A DNA stretch of 29,391 bases from a virus, in the IMG/VR virus record IMGVR_UViG_3300046028_002904, positions 1 through 29,391 of that record. The stretch is one strand, 5' to 3'. Shown here one piece after another: positions 21,919 to 28,551 of the stretch (its first letter is position 1; the number at the start of each line of letters is the position of its first letter). Under the pieces are notes generated by a model. That model did no database searches and had not been told where the DNA came from. It worked only from the letters and a program-made list of their open reading frames with translations. A program made the translations under genes and the position numbers.

Positions 21919-22506
21919 ATGAAACTACTAAAAGGATTCCCAACTAGGTATCAGGATGCCCCAGAAGCCACTGGAGACGCTTGGCTGGCACATTGCCGCT
22001 TAGCCCTCGCTACGGTCGATTCTGGGGGCATTGTGGTCATGTATGGGGCGCATGGGACGGGAAAGACTCGCATGGCGTGGGAGGTCGCCCGCAAATGCAC
22101 TCCTAAAGACGCAATGGTCAGCGTTGGAGGCGTTGGATGGACGACCAGCAAGCGTGACAGGCCCGCGATCTACACCACCGCTGTTGGGCTATTCCGTGAC
22201 ATTCGCGGGACATACTCGAAAGACTCTGATTCTTCAGAGGCGCAGGTCATCAAGAGAAACACGGATGCCGGGTTGCTAGTCATCGACGAGATGCAGGAGC
22301 GCGGCAAGACGGAGTTTGAGGACCGGGAGTTGACCTCGATCATTGACGAGAGATACGCCCATGAAAGGCCGACGATCCTGATTACGAACTATACCAGAGA
22401 AAAGCTAGCTGCGTCCCTGTCACCTGCCGTGTTGGATCGAATCCGTGAGAATGGTTGCGGACTGAACTTCAACTGGACAAGTTTCAGAAAGCAGAGTAGC
22501 ATCTAG
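21919..22506 (+). CDS. DnaC/IstB-like AAA+ ATPase, putative helicase loader
   Basis: A 195-aa protein. Walker A is GAHGTGKT (43-50), Walker B is LLVIDEMQ (119-126), sensor 1 is at ITNYTREKL (Asn157), and a possible arginine finger is Arg174 in LDRIRENG. The order and spacing fit the DnaC family, which opens and loads the replicative helicase onto DNA. Nothing resembling a transposase is beside it, so a replication role is favoured over IstB. It is the last gene of the plus-strand block. No helicase is in the window, so it probably uses the host's or one encoded outside. Confidence 0.8.
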   Translation: MKLLKGFPTRYQDAPEATGDAWLAHCRLALATVDSGGIVVMYGAHGTGKTRMAWEVARKCTPKDAMVSVGGVGWTTSKRDRPAIYTTAVGLFRDIRGTYSKDSDSSEAQVIKRNTDAGLLVIDEMQERGKTEFEDRELTSIIDERYAHERPTILITNYTREKLAASLSPAVLDRIRENGCGLNFNWTSFRKQSSI

Positions 22507-22607
22507 CTTCTTTCAGGCTGCTCTTGGCCCCACGCTTGGCCCGTCGTGGATAGCTTCAGCCGAAACGGATCAGAGTCCAAACCCGATCCGAGTTAACGGG
22601 CCTTCAC
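22507..22607. terminator. Convergent gene junction with weak hairpins
   Basis: Early genes from the left and late genes from the right end here. CGGATC (22566-22571) and GATCCG (22585-22590) can pair around 13 nt, and read on the minus strand the stem is followed by TTTC. CCACG (22530-22534) and CGTGG (22545-22549) form another weak stem. No strong intrinsic terminator is seen. Confidence 0.3.
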
Positions 22608-22844
22608 TTACGCCTTCCGATACAAGGTGTAGCTGCTGCCGTCCATGCTAAATGGCCTTTTTGTCAGCATCCCGTCAGTAACCATCCTGTTTAGTCTGGA
22701 CGCTGCCGCCGCCCTTGAGTTTCCACCACCAGCCGTCATAAATTCAGCGCAGGTAAACTCATCAACGTGACGAGGCTCGCCAACAGTTTGCGCGATTGCC
22801 CAGTCAAGAGAGGAGAGTGCTTTTTCCGTTTTTGCGTTTTTCAT
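22608..22844 (-). CDS. Small winged-helix-like protein
   Basis: A 78-aa protein. The segment VDEFTCAEFMTAGG, AAAASRLNRMVTDGMLTKRP and SYTLYRKA has the helix, recognition helix and wing pattern of winged-helix DNA-binding domains. The ATG at 22844 is favoured because it overlaps the metallophosphoesterase stop by 4 nt (ATGA); a longer upstream start would read deep into that gene. It is the last gene of late block A. It may regulate the late or early operon, but the target is unknown. Confidence 0.6.
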   Translation of the reverse strand: MKNAKTEKALSSLDWAIAQTVGEPRHVDEFTCAEFMTAGGGNSRAAAASRLNRMVTDGMLTKRPFSMDGSSYTLYRKA

Positions 22845-23575
22845 AAGATTCCCATTGGTGATATCCAATCGCCACCTTCCTTGATGACGTGCCAAGCATG
22901 CCAAGATCCAGTCTTGTCATTGATCAGTCCGTAAATAAATCCTTGCCTCCAGCCCATCTTTGAAGAGTAACGGTCAGCGTAGTGCATTTTCTCGATGTCA
23001 CCGATACACCCAGAAGACATGCTGAGTCCACCGTCAGCGTGAGTCGCCACATATGTGTCTGGCTTGTGAACGTGACCGTGGATGCAGCTTCCCCAGTCAG
23101 CATGGTGCAGCTTGGCTGGACTCACGTTAGACGAGCGGAACCCGTGGATGAACTTGGGGCCACCTTCAGGCAGCTTCAGGTATTTGCCAATGACGTATGG
23201 AACCCAAGTGATCTTGCGGCGTTTGAACTCGATCTCCGTAGCTTTGACCAAATCGGCGCAATGCTCGCGGAGGACTCCGTTGTTATTGTCCCGTGCGATC
23301 TGCCAGATCCGGTCATCATGGTTGCCCAACGTCAGCAGGTTTGGCTTATACTCATCCAAGAATCGAATCCCGGCATTGTAGTCCTCAGAGATGCCACCAG
23401 CCTTGTCCTCTGGACTAGCCCCGCCACGCAGCGGAGAGAAGTCCCATAGATCGCCGCCATGAATGCGGTAGTGCGGCTTGAAGTCGTCAGCGAACTTGAG
23501 CAACTTCTTTGCGGACTCGTTATGAATCAAATCGCCGTGTGAGTCAGCACAGTAGAGGAATCTTTTGAATGCCAT
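22841..23575 (-). CDS. Calcineurin-like metallophosphoesterase
   Basis: A 244-aa protein with the metal-binding signatures of the family: DSH (Asp11-His13), GGDLWD (Asp42), GNHDDR (Asn85, His86), and a late GHVHKP. These coordinate two metal ions and hydrolyse phosphoesters. Small phage members may be nucleases or phosphatases acting on nucleotides or tRNA; the substrate cannot be read from the sequence. It follows the endolysin after 11 nt, an unusual place for such an enzyme, and overlaps the winged-helix-like gene. Confidence 0.85.
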   Translation of the reverse strand: MAFKRFLYCADSHGDLIHNESAKKLLKFADDFKPHYRIHGGDLWDFSPLRGGASPEDKAGGISEDYNAGIRFLDEYKPNLLTLGNHDDRIWQIARDNNNGVLREHCADLVKATEIEFKRRKITWVPYVIGKYLKLPEGGPKFIHGFRSSNVSPAKLHHADWGSCIHGHVHKPDTYVATHADGGLSMSSGCIGDIEKMHYADRYSSKMGWRQGFIYGLINDKTGSWHAWHVIKEGGDWISPMGIL

Positions 23576-23586
23576 GTTTTCTTGAG

Positions 23587-24159
23587 TTAGTCTAAGTAGC
23601 CCATGACTCCGTGAGCGATAGCCCTAGCAATGTCAAGTTTTTTGCTCGTCATCAACGCCCAGTCTTTCGGGCTGCTGCCAAAACCAACTTCGCAGATAAC
23701 CGCTGGACAATGCGTCCCAGACAAAAACTCAGAACCACGATCACCCTGAAAGCGGGGCTTTGCGCCTCTAGCTTTTATCTCGCCAACTCCCAAGCACATC
23801 TCATCGTGGATGCTTTTAGCCAACGCCTTTCCGTTGCTGCTGGCACTCCAATACAACCACTCATGCCCATTGGCCTTGGGGTCATCAGAGGAGTTGAAGT
23901 GTAGCTCGATTGCGAGAGTTGCCCCGTAGTCCTTGAGCGTCTTGGCCAGCCATCTCTGAGCAGATCCGTAGCTCGTCCCGTTGTATTTGGATATCTCGAC
24001 AGTGTCGATGGCTCGTTCTCCAAGCTCGTCCACGATCATCTCGCCTAGTTGACGATTGTAGCTCCACTCAGACTCACTACCAACGGATACAGCCCCTCCT
24101 TCGATGCGCCCCTTCACGCTGCGAGAGTGACCAATGCAAATAGCTACGAGTTGTCCCAT
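23587..24159 (-). CDS. N-acetylmuramoyl-L-alanine amidase, endolysin (Amidase_3)
   Basis: A 190-aa zinc amidase that cuts the bond between muramic acid and L-alanine in peptidoglycan. Candidate ligands are His11 (CIGHSR), Glu31 (SESEWSYN) and His87 (IELHFNSS); the catalytic Glu is Glu157 (ICEVGFGS). The protein is about the length of a bare catalytic domain, without a cell-wall-binding domain and without a signal peptide, so it needs a holin to reach the wall. It sits next to four tiny membrane or lipoprotein genes, which fits a lysis cassette. Confidence 0.85.
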   Translation of the reverse strand: MGQLVAICIGHSRSVKGRIEGGAVSVGSESEWSYNRQLGEMIVDELGERAIDTVEISKYNGTSYGSAQRWLAKTLKDYGATLAIELHFNSSDDPKANGHEWLYWSASSNGKALAKSIHDEMCLGVGEIKARGAKPRFQGDRGSEFLSGTHCPAVICEVGFGSSPKDWALMTSKKLDIARAIAHGVMGYLD

Positions 24160-24160
24160 G

Positions 24161-24256
24161 TCAGTGTCGCGTCAGAATGTAAATAACCCAAACCAGCGTA
24201 AGGGCTAATAAGGCAAGAAGCCCAGACCAGCATGAAGGAGTGCGAGACGGCTCCAT
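24161..24256 (-). CDS. Tiny single-span membrane protein in the lysis cassette
   Basis: A 31-aa protein: MEPSRTPSCWSGL, then LALLALTLVWVIYILTRH, one membrane span ending in a basic His/Arg. It ends 1 nt before the endolysin start. It might be part of a holin or spanin system; it is too small to decide. Codon order, tight spacing and hydrophobicity are the support. Confidence 0.5.
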   Translation of the reverse strand: MEPSRTPSCWSGLLALLALTLVWVIYILTRH

Positions 24257-24269
24257 GCTAGTAAGGAGG

Positions 24270-24416
24270 TTACTTGGATGAGTGGATCGTGATGGCCCTC
24301 ACTGCGTCTTTCGCACTCAGGGCAAAAGTCTTTGTTCCGTCTGGCAAGATGCTCATCGAGCAACCAGTAAGGAGACATGCGGAGATAAAGATTACAATAG
24401 TAGCAATGGATTTCAT
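24270..24416 (-). CDS. Small lipoprotein, candidate outer-membrane spanin subunit
   Basis: A 48-aa protein with a basic start and hydrophobic core (MKSIATIVIFISACLLTGC) ending in a lipobox LLTGC, so cleavage and lipidation at Cys19 are predicted. The mature part is about 30 residues, ends HSSK, and has no coiled coil. Small lipoproteins beside a holin and endolysin are usually outer spanin subunits in Gram-negative hosts, which would imply an outer membrane. It is not proline-rich like lambda Rz1, so the role is tentative. Confidence 0.6.
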   Translation of the reverse strand: MKSIATIVIFISACLLTGCSMSILPDGTKTFALSAKDAVRAITIHSSK

Positions 24417-24432
24417 ATGTTGATATTTGCGT

Positions 24433-24609
24433 TCACCGCTTTTTAACCAATTTCAGCAAGGAAAGCAAGCCCACAATTATACCCAAGGAAAGCGATGTCA
24501 TTCGCATCCCGAACTCTAATTGGTCTTGGAACGATGTGACAAACCCCAAAGCTGGGGCAGCAGTGCCAACGATGCCGTGCAGGAAGTCCCTGCATTGGTC
24601 CGCTGTCAC
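24433..24609 (-). CDS. Putative holin, two-span, GTG start
   Basis: A 58-aa protein: a first, weaker hydrophobic part HGIVGTAAPALGFVTSF, a short loop DQLEFGMRM, and a second span TSLSLGIIVGLLSLLKLV ending with the basic KKR. This is the shape of a small holin, which permeabilises the inner membrane at a set time. The GTG start overlaps the stop of the upstream 50-aa gene (GTGA), which supports the unusual start. It was found by reading the 24.4-24.6 kb gap. Confidence 0.55.
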   Translation of the reverse strand: MTADQCRDFLHGIVGTAAPALGFVTSFQDQLEFGMRMTSLSLGIIVGLLSLLKLVKKR

Positions 24610-24758
24610 TTGCTATCCCCAGCTTTGATTAAGCCAACTCCTGCGGTGACGGCAGCAAATGCGCCAATAAAGTCAGGTGCGCCACCGTTGAGTAGCTGAA
24701 TGCCAACATTGGACAATGTGGCGACGATAGTAAGGATTCCTAGTGCGGTAGTTTTCAT
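24606..24758 (-). CDS. Small two-span membrane protein, lysis cassette (holin-like)
   Basis: A 50-aa protein: MKTTALGILTIVATLSNVGI and a second hydrophobic stretch PDFIGAFAAVTAGVGLI, ending KAGDSK. The ATG at 24758 is taken as the start because a longer frame upstream reads across the preceding gene and lacks coding character. The leader is AT-rich. It overlaps the 58-aa holin-like gene by 4 nt (GTGA), so the two are likely made together, possibly as a holin and antiholin pair. Confidence 0.55.
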   Translation of the reverse strand: MKTTALGILTIVATLSNVGIQLLNGGAPDFIGAFAAVTAGVGLIKAGDSK

Positions 24759-24777
24759 AATATATATTCGTGTGAAA

Positions 24778-25104
24778 TTATGCCCACCAGACGCTTGGAA
24801 CGTCAGGGTTGAACTCAGGGCGGGGGACTTGTATTTCGCTGCCAGCATCGTCCTCGACAGTCCAGTCGGATGCCCAGAAGATGAACTGCTCGCCACCTGC
24901 GGGAATCGGGATGCCTACAAGGTCGCGGAATAGAACCCAGTATTGCCCGTCGCCGTTATGTTCGCCAATGACGCAGAGAGCATGGGTGTGGGACGCAAGA
25001 GACGATTGCACCTCGCCGTTCTCATCCGCCGCAGCAAAACCATTGGCGATACCGAATTGTTCTGCGACCTGCTTGGATGCAAAACGTAAAAGATAGTCGA
25101 TCAT
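24778..25104 (-). CDS. Conserved phage tail-accessory-like protein, unknown
   Basis: A 108-aa protein (SHTHALCVIGEHNGDGQYWV, LFRDLVGIPIPAGGEQFIFW, PEFNPDVPSVWWA at the end). It is aromatic-rich and compact. I recall similar proteins as conserved unknowns next to fibre genes of phages. It overlaps the fibre gene by 4 nt (ATGA) and precedes the lysis cassette, so a fibre chaperone or tail-tip role is possible. No family name is available. Confidence 0.6.
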   Translation of the reverse strand: MIDYLLRFASKQVAEQFGIANGFAAADENGEVQSSLASHTHALCVIGEHNGDGQYWVLFRDLVGIPIPAGGEQFIFWASDWTVEDDAGSEIQVPRPEFNPDVPSVWWA

Positions 25105-26132
25105 GTGGAGAGGGTTTGGAGTTTTGCGTTGGGGAGGCGTTTCTTGAAGTAGCGGAAAGATGCAAATGTTCCATTTAACTGCCCTCCACCACCAGAAGTC
25201 GGACTAATACTGCCAATATACAAAGCGTTCAAAGAAGCTGGAATTGAGCAAAGCGTATCAATCCCGATCTCAGCATTATTTGAATAAAATGCAAAATTAT
25301 TGGCAATAAAACCAAAGGATTGCTTTATTTGTTGAGATGGTGGGATAACGGTTGTATCAAAACTTACATCAGTTACTGACGAGGATGTGCTTCTAAATCC
25401 AACACCTCCACTAACTGTCGACCTAAACGCCCTTGATGAATTTACTACGGTTGCGCTTGACAACTCCCAAATTCTTTGCGCGGAACCAATCAAAGGAGGC
25501 ACATTAAAAATAGTGTTAGTGAACAACGATCCCTCAAGCGGATTATAAAACCCACTGAAATCACTTCCAGTAATGCTGCACACATCGGCACTACGGGCTA
25601 AACTTGCGGTGGTCGTCGGGATGTAGCTGGTGGGGAAAGCCCCTGCTTCTAGTTGTGCTTGCGTTACCGATCCTGTGACCGTCATAATAAGACTACCCGC
25701 AGTTGGCGTAAACGTAAGCGTGGTGCGTGTTGGGTAAGCTCCTGTTCCAGTAACCGTTGCTGTGGCTGCACCAGATAATACAACTGTTCCCGCTCCGTAG
25801 AAAGAAAGTGTGTGGGCGACTGCTGTAACCGTGCGCGTTTGAGTGGTTAACGTATCGCTTGGGAACACCAAGTTAGTCCTGCCCTCCTCAATGAGCAGCC
25901 CCTTGCAAACCAGCGTGACCGGATCGTGGTCGAAGCGGGCAGCGTTAATAGCAGCAGATTGGATCAAGCCGTTACTCCCAACAAAAGTGGCCGTAGATGC
26001 ACGGGTGAACACCGGAGTCGGCCCTTTGCGAGCCGTGAGCGTCTTGTCAGTGGCGAACTGGAGGTCGAGGGAAAGCTGGTCAGCATTTAGACCACCAGCA
26101 CCATTAAGCATATTTCCAAGAGCGTATTTCAT
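25101..26132 (-). CDS. Tail fibre/spike-like receptor-binding protein
   Basis: A 343-aa beta-rich protein. The first 180 residues have the pattern FTRASTATFVGSNGLIQSA, FDHDPVTLVCKGLLIEEGRT and LEAGAFPTSYIPTTTAS, the signature of phage fibre/head-spike proteins with a concanavalin-like sugar-binding fold. The second part (about 200-340) is a similar beta sandwich (FGFIANNFAFYSNNAEIGID, FRYFKKRLPNAKLQTLST). It probably binds a host surface glycan. The ATG shares one base with the upstream adaptor's stop (TGATG). Confidence 0.75.
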   Translation of the reverse strand: MKYALGNMLNGAGGLNADQLSLDLQFATDKTLTARKGPTPVFTRASTATFVGSNGLIQSAAINAARFDHDPVTLVCKGLLIEEGRTNLVFPSDTLTTQTRTVTAVAHTLSFYGAGTVVLSGAATATVTGTGAYPTRTTLTFTPTAGSLIMTVTGSVTQAQLEAGAFPTSYIPTTTASLARSADVCSITGSDFSGFYNPLEGSLFTNTIFNVPPLIGSAQRIWELSSATVVNSSRAFRSTVSGGVGFRSTSSSVTDVSFDTTVIPPSQQIKQSFGFIANNFAFYSNNAEIGIDTLCSIPASLNALYIGSISPTSGGGGQLNGTFASFRYFKKRLPNAKLQTLST

Positions 26133-27118
26133 CAGTAGCGCATTTGCATGTTCGCGTTAGTAAAGATGCGGTTTGAAACTAGTCCGCTTGTATGGTTCTC
26201 GTCAAGCCGGATCATTTCATCTTGCAGCACGGCTTCGGCTTCAGCGTCTGCCATTGCCGCCTTTTCCTGCTGCCCTTCGGACTTCAGCCAGTCGGCATAA
26301 GTGCCGTGAGCTAGATAGTGGAACCACTCAGCGGGAACGTCAGAGATTTCACTAGTGTTGTCTCCATAAATGTCAGTCAATTGCTTTTTGTATGTTACAA
26401 ATGCTGTTAGCGGGTTAAGACTGCCAGAAACCAACTCAGCACCATCTGATGTGGCATAGTAGTCAAACTCCTGAACTGACGAATTTCGGTATGGCTTTTG
26501 AACAAATATACGCATAAACGTATCAATAGAATTTTTTCCAGCTTCAACGTAAGGAATGGTTGAATCAGAAACCCTGACTGTTCCGTTTCCAGTGCCTGTC
26601 CCGCTAGCCAAGAAGTAACTATCTACGGAGAACGACTTGAACGTTCGAGATGTCAGTGTCGCCTGAGTCGGTGATATCGTGTAAGTCCCAATGCCACCAC
26701 GCCCTGTCCCAAGTGCTGTTACTTGAACGCCTCCAGTCGTAAGTCCAACCCCAGTAACGTAGTCTCCAACCTGTATCGTCCCAGATGTTACAACTGTAAC
26801 CGTAAGGACGGTTGTGGCGATGCTTGCCGTGAATACCGCATTAGGAGTAGCACCAATCAAGCTGTAATCCGTCGTCCCTACACTCGCAATAAAATAACCA
26901 TTGCCGGAAGTGGTGGTGGTTGCTGCTACCGGAGCTGGAGTGCAATACCGCTCTTCACCAACAACTAGGAATCTAGTCCAGTAATTGCTGGCGCGGAATA
27001 CTCTAGCGACTCGACGGTTAATCAAAGACTTTACTCTGATTGACTCAGCAATAGAGAAAGAGATGCCACACAGAGCTTGGATAAGTCCGTATAAATCAGA
27101 GTAAAGTCTAGTTTGCAT
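26132..27118 (-). CDS. Adaptor-like (gp11/tubular A type) protein, copy 2, with large insertion
   Basis: A 328-aa paralogue of the next gene. The common core is at residues 1-57 ([40 protein letters not shown]) and about 188-328 ([54 protein letters not shown]). Residues about 60-187 are an insertion of beta modules. Adaptor proteins of short-tailed phages bridge portal and nozzle, a role fitting the helical core. It overlaps both neighbours by one base. Two adaptor-like copies are unusual; one may serve as a fibre anchor. Confidence 0.65.
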   Translation of the reverse strand: MQTRLYSDLYGLIQALCGISFSIAESIRVKSLINRRVARVFRASNYWTRFLVVGEERYCTPAPVAATTTTSGNGYFIASVGTTDYSLIGATPNAVFTASIATTVLTVTVVTSGTIQVGDYVTGVGLTTGGVQVTALGTGRGGIGTYTISPTQATLTSRTFKSFSVDSYFLASGTGTGNGTVRVSDSTIPYVEAGKNSIDTFMRIFVQKPYRNSSVQEFDYYATSDGAELVSGSLNPLTAFVTYKKQLTDIYGDNTSEISDVPAEWFHYLAHGTYADWLKSEGQQEKAAMADAEAEAVLQDEMIRLDENHTSGLVSNRIFTNANMQMRY

Positions 27119-27756
27119 TAACCTTGTGAAGTTCTTGGCACAGCATTCGCTGTTGCATTTCCACCTACGTTCGTCAGGAATCGTGTTCCAAATGTAACTC
27201 CTGCGCCTTGTTGTTCAATTTGAACAAGTTCATCATTAAGAATCATTGCGGACTCTTGATCGGCTAGTTGGGATTTTTCCTGTTGACCTTCGGCCCGCAA
27301 ATAGTCAGAATAAACTCCATGTGCCATATAATCAAACCATTCACTAGGAATCAGGGGTTGCATACCAGTTGTCTCACCATAAACGTCAGAGAGGACTTTT
27401 TTATATGTAACAAATGCCACAGTCGGGCTTGCGCTTGTTATCAATTTAGCTCCAGCAGAATCAACATAGAAATTGTAATCTTGTGAACTTGTGGTTGTAT
27501 ATGGAGCAACAGCTTGAATTTTTAAGAATGTCCCGATAGGATCAAGCACACCTTCAATGTAAGGAACATTTTTGGTCGCAACAGCACGGGATTGGCCAAC
27601 CGTAATAAATCGAGGCCAATTGTTTGAAGCACGATATGCACGTTTAGCACGACGATTTACAAGAGCGTTAATTCGAGGAAGCTCGATAGTAGCAAATTCA
27701 ACACCGCAAAGCGACTTGACTTGATCGAGCAATTCGGTATATGTTTTAGTAGTCAT
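27118..27756 (-). CDS. Adaptor-like (gp11/tubular A type) protein, copy 1
   Basis: A 212-aa, mostly helical protein. Core motifs: [93 protein letters not shown]. The same motifs in the same order appear in the gene after it. These proteins resemble the tail tubular A / adaptor type that docks on the portal and receives the nozzle. A Thr/Asn-rich tail ends the protein. The leader is AT-rich without a Shine-Dalgarno sequence. Confidence 0.65.
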   Translation of the reverse strand: MTTKTYTELLDQVKSLCGVEFATIELPRINALVNRRAKRAYRASNNWPRFITVGQSRAVATKNVPYIEGVLDPIGTFLKIQAVAPYTTTSSQDYNFYVDSAGAKLITSASPTVAFVTYKKVLSDVYGETTGMQPLIPSEWFDYMAHGVYSDYLRAEGQQEKSQLADQESAMILNDELVQIEQQGAGVTFGTRFLTNVGGNATANAVPRTSQG

Positions 27757-27768
27757 GTTATTTTGATA

Positions 27769-28047
27769 TTAAATGCTTCCAGCTTTTAAGTGTGACTGGG
27801 ATTTGAAGAAGTCACGGACAAATGAACGGTCATCCCAGCATTCGGAACCGTATTTGGTTGCGATGTTTAGATACTCGTATTGAGGGATCGCCCCAATTGG
27901 TTTACCCAACGTGGACTTGGCTTCCCTCATGGCCCTTGCCTCAGCAGCCGCTTCGATCTCGCGCTTGTTCTGGAGTGCTTCTTTGAACTTTCGTCCAGAG
28001 CATAACTCTTTGACCAGAGCGTCAGTAATAGCATCGTCGCAAATCAT
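27769..28047 (-). CDS. Small conserved virion-region protein, unknown
   Basis: A 92-aa, helical and charged protein (DALVKELCSGRKFKEALQNK, EIEAAAEARAMREAKSTLG) with an aromatic end (YEYLNIATKYGSECWDDRSF). The ATG at 28047 is preferred over the TTG at 28053. It starts right in the T-rich tail of the 28052-28091 hairpin, so readthrough from the capsid operon may set its level. Its position before the adaptor genes suggests a head-completion or structural role, not shown by sequence. Confidence 0.6.
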   Translation of the reverse strand: MICDDAITDALVKELCSGRKFKEALQNKREIEAAAEARAMREAKSTLGKPIGAIPQYEYLNIATKYGSECWDDRSFVRDFFKSQSHLKAGSI

Positions 28048-28051
28048 TGGC

Positions 28052-28091
28052 AAGAAAAGGGAAGAGGCGACGTTTTAAGCCGCCCCTTCCC
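28052..28091 (-). terminator. Intrinsic terminator/attenuator downstream of the capsid genes
   Basis: Read on the minus strand, GGGAAGGGGCG and CGCCTCTTCCC pair with one G-U wobble, and two further pairs extend the stem to 13 with a 7-nt loop; TTTTCTT follows. This is a classic rho-independent terminator, just after the decoration gene and before the next structural genes, and would let capsid proteins be made in excess over adaptor and tail proteins. Confidence 0.75.
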
Positions 28092-28100
28092 GATTAGGAT

Positions 28101-28523
28101 TTAGGCATTCAATGCGATGGCAAACGGATCAAGGATGGTAAGACCCAAGATGATTTCACCAGCAGTGATGCTAGCCACCGTCCCGCCAAGGGTAGCAATA
28201 ATGCTGACTGGCGAGGTGGTGTTGTTGACATAACCCGGCTCAGTGTCGAGCAACGTCCCGCTGTTGTAGGCAGTTGCCACAAGAGCATCAAGGTCAGTTG
28301 ACGCAACAAAACCAGCGGCAGTTCCCGTGACACCAAGGGTGATGGTAATGTCAGATGCACCTGCGATAGCCGTAAGGACAGTTACTGCTGCGTTGGTGAC
28401 GACACCACCGCGAGGAACCAAGCCAATAACTTTGGCAGACGTTCCAGCAGCAACGAGGTCGGTAGCATTCAGGCGGAAATAGTGAGTAAACCCACGCGAT
28501 TCTTGATTAGATAGTTGAGGCAT
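28101..28523 (-). CDS. Putative capsid decoration protein
   Basis: A 140-aa beta-rich protein high in Ala, Thr, Gly, Val and Ile with no Cys (MPQLSNQESRGFTHYFRLNA, ASDITITLGVTGTAAGF, ITAGEIILGLTILDPFAIAL). It directly follows the major capsid gene and is closed by a strong terminator, as expected for an abundant head protein. The leader is AT-rich (AAGAAAGAAATAATAAT). A minor head or fibre-base protein is the alternative. Confidence 0.55.
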   Translation of the reverse strand: MPQLSNQESRGFTHYFRLNATDLVAAGTSAKVIGLVPRGGVVTNAAVTVLTAIAGASDITITLGVTGTAAGFVASTDLDALVATAYNSGTLLDTEPGYVNNTTSPVSIIATLGGTVASITAGEIILGLTILDPFAIALNA

Positions 28524-28551
28524 ATTATTATTTCTTTCTTATTTAATTTGA

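Noticed and set aside
11854-24758. Integrase, repressor or other lysogeny genes
   Set aside because: No tyrosine or serine recombinase motif and no CI-like repressor is present; the small DNA-binding proteins here lack such context.
28048-28053. TTG start two codons before the ATG of the 92-aa gene
   Set aside because: The ATG at 28047 is the standard choice; TTG would place the start in the terminator's T-run.
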